A stretch of 64,000 bases of DNA from Scatophagus argus (GCF_020382885.2 NW_025421232.1:1-64000), one strand, 5' to 3'; shown: positions 31,200 through 43,446, counted from the stretch's first letter. Numbers and translations are program-made. Notes: a model not told the origin generated them from the sequence alone.

Positions 31200-32925
31200 G
31201 ATAATTATATTATCGGGAATGAAGCACATCACAGGGATGAAGGGGAAAGACAGGCAGACATCAGGGAGCCTGGACAGAGCAAACCAGTTTAACCAGGTTT
31301 TAAACAGGTTTAGCTCACCTCCTGCCACCCCATCGACACCCCCAGCCTCCCACACACCCACACTGTCCCAAATGGCTCGACCCAACCCCCAGCATTCTCC
31401 TGCACAGCACCCCTCTATCTGCCCCTCCTCTCTCTCCCCCACCTCCTCCTCCTCCACGGAAGACATCATCAGCCAAACAGTGACTACAAGTTAGGAGGCA
31501 GCTGGAAAAAGTACATCAGCGGAAGGCTGCAGTTCCTGATGGCATCACACCTAGGATGCTGAAGACCTGTGCCAGCCAGCTGTCTCCTGTACTGGGACAT
31601 CTGTACAACCTGAGCCTGGGTCAAGAGAAAGTCCCGACACTGTGGAAGACGTCCTGTCTGATTCCAGTCCCCAAGAGGTCGAGGCCATCTGACCCGGCAG
31701 ACTACAGACCAGTCGCCCTCACATCTCATGTGATGAAGGTCCTGGAGAGACTGGTCTTAGCCCAGCTGAGGCCACAGGTGAGGACGTTTCTTGACCCCTT
31801 GCAATTTGCCTACCAGCCCCATTTAGGAGTCGACGATGCTGTCATCTACCTGCTGCAACGAGCCCATTTGCATCTGGACGGTGGAGGAGACCCTGTGAGG
31901 ATCACATTCTTTGATTTCTCCAGTGCTTTCAACACCATTCAACCTCTGCTACTGGGTGAGAAGCTGCGGCTGACTACTTGACAGGCAGGCCACAGTTTGT
32001 CCGTCTGGGCAACATCCTATCTGATGTGGTGGTCAGTGATGTACAAGCTCCACAGGGAACTGTGCTTTCTCCCTTCCTCTTCACCTTATAAACCACTGAC
32101 TTTCAGTACAACTCTGAGTCATGTCACCTGCAGAAGTTTTATGATGACTCAGCTGTTGTCGGGTGTATTAGAGAGGGAGAGGAGGGAGAGTACAGGACAC
32201 TGGTGGACAACTTTGTAGAGTGGTCCGAGCAGAATCACCTGGGACTGAATGTCAATAAGACCAAAGAGATGGTGATCGATTTCAGGAGGAAGAGGGCGCC
32301 TTCACAGCTACTACGGATCAGGGGGGAGGTGGTGGAGGAGGTGGAGGACTACAGATACCTGGGAGTGGTGATCGGTAATAGACTGGACTGGACATCTAAC
32401 ACTGAGGCTGTGTACAAGAAGGGGATGAGCAGACTCTGTTTCCTGAGGAAGATGAGATCCTTCAACGTGTGCAGCAAGATGTTGGCGATCTTCTACCACT
32501 CTGTTGTTGCTAGCGCCATTTTCTTTGCTGTGGTGTGTTGGGGCAGCAGCATCAGAGCCAGCAACACTAAAAGACTTGATAAGATCATCAAGAAGGCTGG
32601 CTCTGTGCTTGATCTCAGGCTGGAGTCTTTTGAGACCGTGGTGGAGAGGAGATCATTGAACAAACTGTTATCCATCATGGACAACGATCAGCACCCTCTC
32701 CACCACACAGTAGACAGACAGCGGAGCACCTTCTCCCACAGGCTGTTGCAGCTCCGCTGTCAAAGGGACAGATACAGGAAATCTTTCCTGCCACATGCCA
32801 TCACACTGTGCAATAACAGCTAAAACTCTGGTCATACATACAGTCACTAGGCACTTTATATGTTTTACTCACTCACCTTACATTCTACTGGCACCTTACG
32901 CTCTACCTCTACTTTATTTTGCAAT
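31200..32925 (+). mobile_element. LINE family B copy 2 (RT)
   Basis: Begins in the linker with KHITGMKGKD and RANQFNQVLNRF, then RT motifs [51 protein letters not shown] and [12 protein letters not shown] (F-Y-D-D active site), with a C-terminus ending CNNS at 32823. Frames break near 31500 and 31970; at the latter about 35 bp present in copy 1 are missing. The 3' UTR is cut at about 32925 by family E. Confidence 0.88.
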
Positions 32926-33797
32926 ACAACCTCTGCATCAACGTGAAGAAAACGAAGGAGATGATCGTGGACTTCAGAAGGGGCAGACATCTCCCCCTTC
33001 CTCCCCTGTACATCGGAGGGACAGGAAGTGGTCTCCAGCTTCAGGTACCTGGGCGTCCACATAACGGATGACCTCACCCGGAGCAACAACACTTCCTGCC
33101 TCATCAGGAAGGCACACCAGCGCCTCTACTTCCTCAGGAGGCTGAGGCATGCTGGAATGGGGAGTTCAGTCCTGTCACGGCACGGCAGCTGCTCTGCAGC
33201 AGAGAAAAAGACTCTGCAGAGGGTGGTGAAAGCTGCACAGAAGACTGTAGGACACCGCCTATCCACCACCACAGACATTTACACGTCCAGGTGCAGGAAA
33301 GGGGCCTCCTGCATCATGAAGGACCCCACCCACCCCTCACACAAACTGTTTGCCCCTCTCCAGGCAGGAGGCTGCGGAGCATTAAGAGCAGGACCACCAG
33401 ACTGAGGAACAGCTTCTTCCCAGAAGCTGTGAGACTGTTGCCAACCTCATACCTCACCCCCCCCCCCCCCCAACACACACACACCCCTCCCGACAACCAC
33501 CCATGGAACATTGCACAATGCAGCCATTTGCACAGAACTCTCGAACTACTCACCTCATTGCACTACTGTATTTGCACTACTCTGTCATTTGCACAATACC
33601 GCATTACTGTTTAGGCAGCTTTATTCTGATGTTTATATCTTTTATTCTGATTGCTTTTTTTATATTTATATAGCGTTGTTTATATTTATTTTGTTAGGTA
33701 ATTGGGCTTACACCGGGACCAGGGAAACTAATTTCGTTCCACCTCATGTTTCTACATGTGTGAAATGACAATAAAGCTCCTTGAATCCTTGAATCCT
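32926..33797 (+). mobile_element. LINE family E copy (RT C-terminal part)
   Basis: 5'-truncated copy inserted in the 3' UTR of family B copy 2. It encodes INVKKTKEMIVDFRRG, then after a frameshift FRYLGVHITDDLTRSNN and [20 protein letters not shown]-run lies near 33458-33471. The 3' UTR ends with CCTTGAAT repeats. Confidence 0.85.
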
Positions 33798-34037
33798 TGA
33801 ATTCAGTACAGGCTGAATTGTGGGAAATGGGGGAAAAACTCTGGACTGTTTGCACCTCCAAAGCTGGATTTTATCCCACCAGAACTGCAGCGGAACACAG
33901 ATGCTCTTGCCATCCGCCCTCTGTGGCCTCAGAGACGGAGGAGACACTGAAACAAAAGCGGGGCAAGCGGAGTGGGCTGTGTGCTAGGCTACATGCTAAA
34001 CCGCACAAACCGGCTCTACCCATCCCCCCACCCTGTG
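33798..34037 (+). mobile_element. LINE family C(+) chimera, first segment
   Basis: Matches the 5' part of family C as seen reversed at about 41455-41680 (TGGATTTTATCCCACCAGAA; GGAGGAGACACTGAAACAAA). It continues at 35405 after a family D element and a loss of about 290 bp. Confidence 0.75.
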
Positions 34038-35404
34038 GGTAACAAGGTACTGGCAGAGGAGCTGAACAACTTCTACTGCTGATTTTCACACCCATCACCC
34101 ACCCCATCCACAACACTCAGCCTCTGTGCCACACCTGACACCACCCCTCCCCCCTTAACTCAGACCTCCCACCAGCACTGAAGATCAATGCGGAGGAGGC
34201 AGAAGACCAGGAAGGCTCCAGGACCCGATGGAGTGTCCCCCTCCTGCCTGAGAATCTGCGCTGACTAGCTGGCACCCATCTTCACCCAGCTCTTCAACAG
34301 ATCTCTGGAACTGTGTGAAGTACCCTCCTGTTTCAAATGCTCCACCATCATCCCAGTCCCCAAAAAACCCATCATCACGGGGTTGAATGACTACAGACCC
34401 ATCGCCCTGACGTCTGTGGACATAAAATCCTTCGAAAGGCTGGTGCTAAACCACCTGAAGCTCCTCACAGGCCTCCTGTTTGACCCTCTGGTCAGTGGAT
34501 TACGCACTCAACATGGGACTGCACTTCGTCCTCCATCACCTTGACACGTACGTCAGGATCCTGTTCATGGACTTCAGCTCTGCGTCGACCAGCTAATCCT
34601 GTGGTGTGGTCTGAACAATCTGGAGCAAAACCCGCTCAAGACTGTGGAGATGACAGTGGACTTTAGTAAGAACCCACCCACCTTACCCCCCTTCACCATT
34701 CTCAACAGCACGGTGTCTACTGTAGACTCCTTTAAGTTCCCAGGAACTACAATTGCCCGGGATCTCAAGTGGAAGTCCCACGTAGACCTCATCAGGAAAA
34801 AGGCCCAGCAGAGGTTGTACTTTCTGCAACGGCTGAAGAAGTTCAACCTGCCTCAGGAACTGCTGACCATCTTTTACACCTCCATCGTCCAGTCTGTTCT
34901 CTGCACCTCGATCACTGCCTGGTTTGGATCGGCCACCAAACAGAACAGGAACAGACTGCAACGGATAATCAGGTCTGCAGAAAAAAAATCATCGGGGCTG
35001 ACCTGTCCACCATTCAGGACCAAAAAACAGGCAAGAAGCATCACTGCAGACCCCTCACACCCTGCACACAAACTGTTTGATCTGCTTCCCTCTGGTCAGC
35101 ATTACAGAACTCTGTACACCAAGACTACCAGAAACAAAAGCAGTTTCTTCCCCCAGGCTGTCTGCCTGATCTCCCCATAATCCATCTGCCATTGCATGAA
35201 CCATCGCACTGTTTGCACTACATGAACATATATTTATCTCTTTATATCTTTTTTTTCTTCTTGTAAATAATTTATTTTTCATTTTTTACTATTATTGTTA
35301 TATTGTATTTTATATGGTGCACAGGAGAGAGAAAAATCCGGAGTCAAATTCCTTGAATGGTAACACCTACTTGGCAAATAAAGCCGATTCTGATTCTGAT
35401 TCTG
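34038..35404 (+). mobile_element. LINE family D copy 2 (internally deleted RT)
   Basis: RT N-terminal sequence at 34190-34580 (ACTACAGACCCATCGCCCTG; TTCATGGACTTCAGCTCTGC) jumps directly to the sequence after the active site. A clean 3' frame then runs to 35180, matching copy 1, with a tail of GATTCT repeats. The FADD block is deleted. Confidence 0.85.
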
Positions 35405-35484
35405 CATACCACCGAGGGCTAACACTAAGCTAGCGCTAGAGGAGCTACACTGCCTGATTAGCAGCCAAATGAACGCTAATTCAA
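35405..35484 (+). mobile_element. LINE family C(+) chimera, second segment
   Basis: 80 bp of family C endonuclease sequence (ACCGAGGGCTAACACTAAGC; GCAGCCAAATGAACGCTAAT). It continues at about 41783 on the far side of the nested minus-strand elements. Confidence 0.8.
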
Positions 35485-35886
35485 GATTCAAGATTCAAGA
35501 GTCTTTATTGTCATTATGCAAGCATAACGAAATTTTGTGCAGACTCTCAGCTTCAAAACACACTTATAAATAGAAAAATTAAAATTGCACACCTTAGAAA
35601 AAAATATAAAAATATAAAATACAAAGTACAAAATACAGAAAGAGGTAGATAAGAACAAAGAACAAAGTGCACTTAGTGCCAGATTATGTGTATGAGTGTT
35701 TCACTGTAGGGGGTTATTGCTTTAACAGCTCTGGGGAAGAAGCTGTCCCTGAGTCTGTTGGTGCTGGTTTTAATGTTCCTGTACCGCTTTCCTGATGGAA
35801 GTGGTACAAACAGTTTGTAGAGTCCAGTCCGTTTCAACTTCCTGAGAAAAAAAGCCGCTGTTGGGCCTTTTTCACCAGGTGTGAGG
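35485..35886 (-). mobile_element. LINE family C(-) 3' part, split by family A
   Basis: Reversed 3' tail (TCAAGAT repeats), 3' UTR and RT C-terminus of family C. An internal deletion of about 230 bp lies near 35820. The sequence stops at CACCAGGTGTGAGGT, where family A copy 2 begins, and resumes at about 39354. Confidence 0.85.
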
Positions 35887-38800
35887 TCAGAATCAGAATC
35901 AGAATCAGAATTCCTTTATTAATCCCTGGAGGGAAATTCTTGTTTTTACAGACATTGCACATGCAGTATTCCCGACCAAGAAAGGAGAAAAGTGCAGAGT
36001 ATAAAAAATAGGATAAACTTAATAAAGATAGGATAAACAAAACTAAAATCTCAAAGTACAGGTATTTACAAAAAACTGTATTCAAATTTTTAAGAAAATT
36101 TAAAATACAGGTATGTGCATGTGTAAAAAGCCAATATGTACATTGTCTATATACAGTGAGTGTGTCCATCACAGTGCTGAGTTTAACAGTTTGATGGCGA
36201 CAGGCAGGAATGATTTCCTGTGTCGCTCTGTGGTGCATCGTGGGAGTATGAGTCTGTTGCTGAACGAGCTCCTGTAGCCGATCAGCACATTGTGGAGAGG
36301 GTGAGAGGGAAAGTCCAGTATAGTTCTTATTTTGGACAACATCCTCCTCTCAGACACCACTGTCAGAGAGTCCAGTTCCTCTCCCACAACATGGCTGGCC
36401 TTCTTGATGATTCTATTGAGTCTGTTGGTGTCCCTCACCCTCAGGCAGCTGCCCCAGCAGGCAACTGCATATGTGATGGCACTGGACACCACCGACTCAT
36501 AGAACATCCTCAGCATCGTCCTGCAGATGTTGAAGGACCTCAGCCGCCTCAGAAAGTAGAGGCGACTCTGGCCCTTTCTGTAGACCATGTCCACATTCTT
36601 GCACCAGTCCAGTTTGTGGTCTAAGTACACCCCCAAGTACTTGTACTGTTCCACCACCTCCACAGTGTCCCCTTTGATGTTGATAGGGGTCACTGGAGCC
36701 TTAGTCCTCCTCAGGTCCACCACCAGTTCTTTGGTCTTTGTCACATTGAGCTGTAGGTGGTTTTTCCCGCTCCATGTGACAAAGTTGTCCACTACCGTCC
36801 TGTACTCCCTCTCATCCCCCCCAGTAATACACCCAACCACTGCAGAGTCATCAGAAAATTTCTGAAGATGGCAGGACTCTGTGCAGTGCGTAAAGTCTGT
36901 GGTGTAAATCGTGAAGAGGAAGGGAGAGAGGACAGTCCCCTGTGGAGCCCCGGTGTTGCTGATCACTTCATCTGACAGGCAGCACTTCAGGCGTACGTAC
37001 TGCGGTCTGCCCGTCAGATAGTCTGCGATCCAGGACACCAGTGGGGCATCCACCTGCATCGCTGTCAGCTTCTCAGCCAGCAGAGCCGGCCTGATGGTGT
37101 CAAACGCACTCGAGAAATCGAAGAACGTGATTCTCACAGTGCTTGCCGGCTTGTCCAGGTGAGTGTAGACTCTGTTCAGCAGGTAGATGATGGCATCGTC
37201 CACTCCAAGGCGGGGCTGGTAGGCGAACTGAAGGGGATCCTGAAGCGGTTGGATCATGGGCCTGAGCTGCTCCAGGACGAGTCTTTCCAGGGTCTTCATG
37301 ATGTGTGACGTCAGGGCCACAGGCCTGTAGTCCTTGGGGTCGCTGGGACGCGGCGTCTTCGGGACAGGAACGAGGCATGACGTCTTCCACACCACGGGGA
37401 CCCTCTGAAGACTCAGACTCAGGTTGAAGACATGATGAAGTACTCCGCTTAGCTGGGGGGCACAGGCTTTCAGGACCCTGGGGCTCACACCATCTGGGCC
37501 TGCAGCTTTGCCTGCACGGAGTCTCTGCAGCTGTCTTCTCACCTGGTCAGCTGTGAAGGTCATCGTTGGGGTGATGGGTGGGGGAGGAGTGCTTGTGGTA
37601 CCCAGGTGAGAGTGGTCCACCCAGGCTTCTGGGGACGAGGTGTGAGCGAGGCCATCCAGATGGAATGTGGGTGGAGGGAGAGAGGCTGCAGTGGCTGGTT
37701 GCTGCAGCCGTACTGCTGAGGAGTCGTTTGAAGTGTGAATTGGGGTCCCTGTGTCGAATCTGTTAAAAAACTGATTCAACTCGTTCGCCCGTTCCACACT
37801 GCCATCAACTCCTCCTCTGTTTGGCCCGTAACCTGTGATGGTCCTCATGCCACTCCACACCTCTCTCGTGTTGTTCTGCTGGAGTTTCCACTCCAGCTTC
37901 CTCCGGTACCTCTCCTTTGCCTCCCTGATCTTTATTCTCAGGGTGCGCTGGATAGCTCTCACCTCCTCCCTATTGCCTGCTCTGAAAGCCCTCTTCTTGT
38001 CATTGAGGATGGCTTTGATGTCCTTGGTTACCCACGGCTTGTTGTTGGGGTAACACTTTACAGTTTTGGTTGGGACAATGGTGTCCACACAGAAGTTTAT
38101 GTAGGCAGTGATGCACTCCGTGAGCCCATCAATGTCCTGGCCGTGGGGCTCACAGAGTGCCTGCCAGTCTGTCACCTCAAAACAGCCCTGGAGTGTCTCA
38201 TTGGCCACGTCTGTCCATCTCCTCACAGTCCTTGAAGTTGCAGGCAGACGCTTTACGAGAGGCACATAGCAGGGGGAGAGGTGGATCAGGTTGTGATCTG
38301 ACCTGCCTAGTGGGGGGAGGGGGGAAGAGCTGTAACAGTCCTTTGCATTTGCATACAGCAGATCAATTGTTCTTCCCTCTCTGGTAGGACAGTTCACAAA
38401 CTGAGTGAAAGTGGATAGTGTTTTGTCTAGGTTAGTATGGTTGAAATCACCCGAGATTGCAATGAATGCACTCGGGTGCTGAGTCTGTATCCGGGCTATT
38501 GCAGAGTGAATAGTGTCACATGTCCTGCTGGGGTTTGCAGAGGGGGGAACATAAACAGTTACCATGACAACATGTGAAAACTCCCTGGGCAGGTAATATG
38601 GACGTAGTCCAACGGCACAAAGTTCCACATCCGGGCTGCAGATGCGCTCCTTCACCGTGATGTGAGCTGGATTACACCACCGGTTGTTAACGAGCACGGC
38701 AAGCCCTCCCCCTTTGTGCTTACCGCTGGTAGCGCAGTCTCTGTCCGCACGGACCGTATGGAAGCCCGTTACCGTCACATTGTCATCGGGTATGTCCTGG

Positions 38801-39353
38801 TGCAGCCATGTCTCCGTAAAGCACATCAAACTGCACTCCCGGTATTCCCTCTGACTCTGCGACAGTGCCGTCAGCTCGTCCATCTTATTCCCGAGTGACC
38901 TCACATTTCCCATGACGATAGAGGGGAGACACGGCTTAAACTTTCTAGTCATAAGCCTCCGCTGTTTCAAAGCTTCCCTCTTCCTCCGTAACTTTTTATT
39001 TCCCCTGCATCCCCTGTGCGTTTTAACCCAGCATTCAGCAGGGATTACTCTCGGTGTTTTCCCTGGAGCGGTGGCCGGCTTCAGGTCCATCAGCTGATCC
39101 CGAGTGTAAACAATGCGGGCAGCGAGGAGTTGCATCGCCGCTCCGAAAAGTGTAGCTCAGCGACGAACAAAACACCAAAAAGACACACAACTTTCCTAGT
39201 GTGTGGTAGATAGTAAAACAGTGTAGTCCAGAGTAAAAGAAAGTAAAAGGAGTCGTGAAAAAATAATAAAATAGTAGAAAACAGTGAGAAAGATCGGGAG
39301 CGTCTGTAACAGGCTGCACACGTATCGACGCATGCGCACTGAAACTCACGCAC
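35887..39353 (-). mobile_element. LINE family A copy 2, full length
   Basis: About 3.46 kb. The reversed 3' end has TCAGAA-type tail repeats at 35887-35911; the shared 5' end (ACGCATGCGCACT) is at 39340, followed by about 13 extra bases. It is inserted in family C sequence; TGAGGT occurs at both junctions as a short target duplication. It contains one uninterrupted protein frame. Confidence 0.93.
36169..39135 (-). CDS. LINE family A EN-RT protein, intact 988 residues
   Basis: Single open frame, ATG at 39135 to stop at 36169. The N-terminal 70 residues are basic. The APE endonuclease follows: [12 protein letters not shown] (about 77-88), [13 protein letters not shown] (229-233) and SDHNLIHL carry the expected Asn, Glu, Asp/Asn and His. 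A linker follows, then [39 protein letters not shown] and [11 protein letters not shown] (FSDD at 760-763), ending [13 protein letters not shown]. Such proteins nick DNA and copy their own RNA into it by target-primed reverse transcription. No separate ORF1 is visible in the 5' UTR of about 200 bp. The frame is unbroken, so this copy may be recent and possibly competent. Confidence 0.93.
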   Translation of the reverse strand: MQLLAARIVYTRDQLMDLKPATAPGKTPRVIPAECWVKTHRGCRGNKKLRRKREALKQRRLMTRKFKPCLPSIVMGNVRSLGNKMDELTALSQSQREYRECSLMCFTETWLHQDIPDDNVTVTGFHTVRADRDCATSGKHKGGGLAVLVNNRWCNPAHITVKERICSPDVELCAVGLRPYYLPREFSHVVMVTVYVPPSANPSRTCDTIHSAIARIQTQHPSAFIAISGDFNHTNLDKTLSTFTQFVNCPTREGRTIDLLYANAKDCYSSSPLPPLGRSDHNLIHLSPCYVPLVKRLPATSRTVRRWTDVANETLQGCFEVTDWQALCEPHGQDIDGLTECITAYINFCVDTIVPTKTVKCYPNNKPWVTKDIKAILNDKKRAFRAGNREEVRAIQRTLRIKIREAKERYRRKLEWKLQQNNTREVWSGMRTITGYGPNRGGVDGSVERANELNQFFNRFDTGTPIHTSNDSSAVRLQQPATAASLPPPTFHLDGLAHTSSPEAWVDHSHLGTTSTPPPPITPTMTFTADQVRRQLQRLRAGKAAGPDGVSPRVLKACAPQLSGVLHHVFNLSLSLQRVPVVWKTSCLVPVPKTPRPSDPKDYRPVALTSHIMKTLERLVLEQLRPMIQPLQDPLQFAYQPRLGVDDAIIYLLNRVYTHLDKPASTVRITFFDFSSAFDTIRPALLAEKLTAMQVDAPLVSWIADYLTGRPQYVRLKCCLSDEVISNTGAPQGTVLSPFLFTIYTTDFTHCTESCHLQKFSDDSAVVGCITGGDEREYRTVVDNFVTWSGKNHLQLNVTKTKELVVDLRRTKAPVTPINIKGDTVEVVEQYKYLGVYLDHKLDWCKNVDMVYRKGQSRLYFLRRLRSFNICRTMLRMFYESVVSSAITYAVACWGSCLRVRDTNRLNRIIKKASHVVGEELDSLTVVSERRMLSKIRTILDFPSHPLHNVLIGYRSSFSNRLILPRCTTERHRKSFLPVAIKLLNSAL

Positions 39354-41782
39354 TGAGGTGTTCACTGACCAGGAGAGGTCAGAGGAGATGTGGATGCCCA
39401 GGAACTTGATGCTGTCCACCCGCTCCACCGCCTCCCCAAGTATACAGACGGGAGCGTGATCAGTCTTCCTGGATCTCCTGTAGTCTACTATGACCTCCTT
39501 GGTTTTGCTGATGTTCAGGATGAGGTTGTTCCTGGAACACCACTGTGTCAGGTTCTGGACCTCATCTCTGTAGTGGGTCTCATCATTGTTAGATATGAGA
39601 CCCACCACAGTGGTGTCGTCCGCGAACTTGACGACCATGTTTGTGGGATGGATAGCAGAGCAGTCGTGTGTGTACAGTGTGAATAAGGCAGGGCTGAGTA
39701 CACAACCCTGCGGCGTGCCAGTGTTGAGGATCAGTGGGGCTGATGTAGATTCCCCTATCCTCACCACCTGAGGCCTGTTGGTGAGGAAGTCCCTGATCCA
39801 GGAGCAGAGTGAGTCTGACAAACCCAGGTTGTGGAGTTTCAGGGCCAACATGTCCGGGGGGACAGTGTTAAAAGCCGAGCTGAAGTCCACAAATAGCATC
39901 CTAACATAGGTGTTAGGATGCTGCTGGTGAGTCAGTGCCGTGTGAAGTGCTACCGAGACGGCATCCTCCATAGAACGGTTCTCCCTGTAGGCGAACTGCA
40001 GACTGTCCAGGCCAGCGGGGATGGCGTCCTTGATGTATCTCAGGAGGATCCTCTCGAAGCACTTCATAATATCCGGGGTCAGAGCGACTGGTCGGTAGTG
40101 GTTGAGGCAGGTGATGGTTGATTTCTTTGGCACAGGCACAATGATGGAGGACTTCAGACACACCGGGACCGTGGACAGCTGTATGGACAGGTTGAAGATG
40201 TCCAGGAAGACTCCTGCCAGTTGGTCAGCGCATGACTTCAGTGTGCGCCCTGACACCTTATCTGGACCTGCAGCCTTGTTGGTGTTGATCCTCCTCAGAG
40301 CGGAGGTCACTTGGTGCAGCTGCAGGACGAGAGGCTGCTGCTGCACCTCTGGCTGAGGAAGGTGTGCAGTTCTTCTGCTGCTCGGAGAGTCGAAGCGTGC
40401 AAAGAAGCTGTTTAAGGTGTCAGGTAGGGTCGGGTCATGGCTGACCTGCTGGTCATTCCGCTTGTAGTCCGTGATGGTCCTGATGCCTTTCCACATGTTA
40501 CGTGGATCGTTGTCATTGAAGTGCTCCTCAATGCGCTGCTTGTGTCTGTGTTTAGCCAGCTGGATGCCCTTTTCAGTTCTTTCCGGGCCCTGCTGTAAGC
40601 CAGCCTATCTCCTGACCTGTAGGCTGCATCCCGGGCTTTTAGCAGGGGCCACACTGTGCCGTCCACCCATGGCTTTTGGTTAGGAAAAACCGTGATTGTC
40701 TTTGTGGGTAGGACAGCATCAGTACAGAAGTGAACATAGGACAACACAGCTGAAGTGTACTCGTCCAGGTCAGCGTCTGCTTTGAACACTCCCCAGTCTG
40801 TGTGCTCAAAGCAGTCCTGTAGGGCTGAGGAAGCCTCCTCAGTCCACACCTGGATGGTTCTGGTGGTGGGTTTGGTCCTGCAAATCAGAGGTCTGTAGGC
40901 AGGGATTAGTTCCACAGAGATGTGGTCTGACATGCCCAAGTGAGGAGCTGCTACAGCCTTGTATGCCCCTGGGATGTTACAGTATATTGCAGTCTCTGGT
41001 CGGAAAGTTGATGAATTTGTGGAATTTGGGGAGAACAGCCTTTAATTCCACATGGTTAAAGTCCCCAGCCACGATCACAGCCGCCTCTGGATTAGCGTCC
41101 ATTTGGCTGCTAACCAGGCAGTATAGCTCCTCTAGCGCTAGCTTAGCGTTAGCCCTCGGTGGAATGTAGGTCGCTATGATCATGACCGAGCTGAGTTCTC
41201 TAACCAGTTTAAACGGTCTGCACTTCACTGCTAGATATTCCAAGTCGGGGGAGCAAAAAGTTCCTATTATGTTCGTTGCTGTACACCACGAGTTGTGAAT
41301 GTATAGCGCCAAACCTCCGCCTTTGGTCTTGCCTGAAGCTGCAGTCCTGTCGGCACGAAACAGCGAGCGCCCCGATAGCTCCACCGCTGCATCGGGGATG
41401 TCTCGTCCAGTTTGTTGACGAGTGACCTGGCGTTGGCGAGGAGGAGACTGGGCAGAGCCGGTCTGTGTGGGTTAGCATGTAGCCTAGCACGCAACCCGCT
41501 CCGCTTACCCCGCTTTTGTTTACGTTGTCTCCTCCGTCTCCGAGGCCAGAGGGGGGATGGCAAGAGCCTCTGTGGTCCGCTGCAGCTCTGGTGGGATAAA
41601 ATCCAGCTTTGGGGGTGCAAACAGTCCGTAATTATTCCCCAATTCCCACAATTCAGCCCTTCCGTACTGAATTAATGCTTTGACTGGTGAAAACAGTAGT
41701 GAAAACACAAACAAAAGCAAGAAAAAATACACAAAAAGCCAAGAGCCTCGAGCCGCTGCGTGCACCCGCGCCGCCATCTTGG
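39354..41782 (-). mobile_element. LINE family C(-) 5' part: 5' UTR, EN and RT
   Basis: The reverse strand from 41782 starts CCAAGATGGCGGCGCGGG (YY1-like site). It then encodes KTKGGGLALYIHNSW, VIVAGDFNHVELKAVLPKF, SDHISVEL and, after frameshifts near 40950 and 40560, [16 protein letters not shown] long RT frame (40496 to the junction) carries [25 protein letters not shown] and [11 protein letters not shown]. The RT is cut at SWSVNTS by family A. This is the only C copy here with a visible 5' end. Confidence 0.88.
41771..41782 (-). promoter_or_regulatory. YY1-like site at LINE C 5' terminus
   Basis: CCAAGATGGCGG stands at the very start of the element on the minus strand. It is the same kind of site that positions transcription initiation in mammalian L1. 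Confidence 0.6.
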
Positions 41783-42796
41783 AATCAATCCAGAGGCAGC
41801 TGTGATTGTTGGGCTGGGGACTCTAACCATGTGGAATTAAAAGCTGTTCTCCCCAAATTCCACAAACTCATCAACTTTCCGACCAGAGACAACAATGTAC
41901 TGGACCAGGTCTACTGCAACATCCCAGGGACATACAAGGCCTTAGCAGCTCCTCACTTGGGCATGTCTGACCACATCTCTGTGGAGCTGATCCCTGCCTC
42001 CAGACCTCTGATTTGCAGGGCCAAACTCACCACCAGAACCATCTAGGTTTGGACTGAGGAGGCTTCCTCAGCCCTACAGGACTGCTTTGAGCACACAGAC
42101 TGGGGAGTGTTCAAAGCAGACGCTGATCTGGAGGAATACACTTCAGCTGTGTTGTCCTATGTTCACTTCTGTACGGATGCTGTCCTACCCACAAAGACAA
42201 TCACGTTTTTTCCTAACCAAAAGCCATGGGTGGACGGCACAGTGTGGCCCCTGCTAAAAGCCCGGGATGCAGCCTATATGTCAGGAGATAGGCTGGCTTA
42301 CAGCAGGGCCCGGAAAGAACTGAAAAAGGGCATCCAGGTGGCTAAACACAGACACAAGCAGCGCATTGAGGAGCACTTCAATGACAACGATCCACGTAAC
42401 ATGTGGAAAGGCATCAGGACCATCACGGACTACAAGCGGAATGACCAGCAGGTCAGCCATGACCCGACCCTACCTGACACCTTAAACAGCTTCTTTGCAC
42501 GCTTCGACTCTCCGAGCAGCAGAAGAACTGCACACTTTCCTCAGCCAGAGGTGCAGCAGCAGCCTCTCGTCCTGCAGCTGCACCAAGTGACCTCCGCTCT
42601 GAGGAGGATCAACACCAACAAGGCTGCAGGTCCAGATAAGGTGTCAGGGCGCACACTGAAGTCATGCGCTGACCAACTGGCAGGAGTCTTCCTGGACATC
42701 TTCAACCTGTCCATACAGCTGTCCACGGTCCCGGTGTGTCTGAAGTCCTCCATCATTGTGCCTGTGCCAAAGAAATCAACCATCACCTGCCTCAAC
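41783..42796 (+). mobile_element. LINE family C(+) chimera, third segment
   Basis: Continues from 35484 with CCAGAGGCAGCTGTGATTG, encoding VELKAVLPKFHKLINFPTRD, then [19 protein letters not shown], and a frame from 42107 through [15 protein letters not shown] to ITCLN at 42796. Family C sequence stops there. Confidence 0.85.
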
Positions 42797-43165
42797 AGCA
42801 AAAGACTCATACTGCCACGATGCACCACAGAGCGACACAGGAAATCATTCCTGCCTGTCGCCATCAAACTGTTAAACTCAGCACTGTGACGGACACACTC
42901 ACTTTATATATACAATGTATATATTGGTTTTCTACACATGTACATAGCTACATTTTAAATTTTCTTAAAAAATTTGAATACCGTTTTTGTAAATACCTGT
43001 ACTTTGAGATTTTAGTTTTTGTTTATCCTTTCTTTATTGTTTATCCTATTTTTTATACTTCGCACTTTTCTCCTTTCTTGGTCGGGAATACTGCATGTGC
43101 AATGTCTGTAAGAACAAGAATTTCCCTCCAGGGATTAATAAAGGAATTCTGATTCTGATTACTCT
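42797..43165 (+). mobile_element. Family A 3' end fused to family C
   Basis: From 42797 the sequence is family A 3' end: [20 protein letters not shown] in the same frame as the preceding C sequence, then the A 3' UTR and GATTCT tail near 43145-43160. Family C does not resume afterwards. Confidence 0.88.
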
Positions 43166-43446
43166 GACGACTTCGACATCTCACACAGCTGACTTCACTG
43201 AAATCGATGTCTATGGGGAAGTCTAGGTATCTCTGCAAACCAAAACAGCAGTGAGTCAGAAAAGAAAACAACAGAAAACTAAGACTGTACTATGTAGATA
43301 CAATAACAGATACATGTAGCCTATTGTGAAATGTAACAGGAATGGGTACCAAAAATGATGATAAAGTCAAAGTCAGCTTTATCAAAGTCAAAGTACAGTA
43401 AGTTGTATGTATTGTACTGGATGCAGACAAAAGTAGTTTTTCTTTT
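43166..43446. other. Spacer; possible minus-strand exon remnant
   Basis: On the minus strand, GGTTTGCAG precedes an open stretch (43232 down to about 43166) reading RYLDFPIDIDFSEVSCVRC, ended by the LINE tail. Positions 43360-43400 carry an AAAGTCA-type repeat tail. Identity unknown. Confidence 0.3.

Noticed and set aside
36220-39213. Many plus-strand ORFs of 60-166 residues
   Set aside because: Antisense shadows of the 988-residue LINE protein; the same set recurs antisense to copy 1 at 17.7-20.8 kb.
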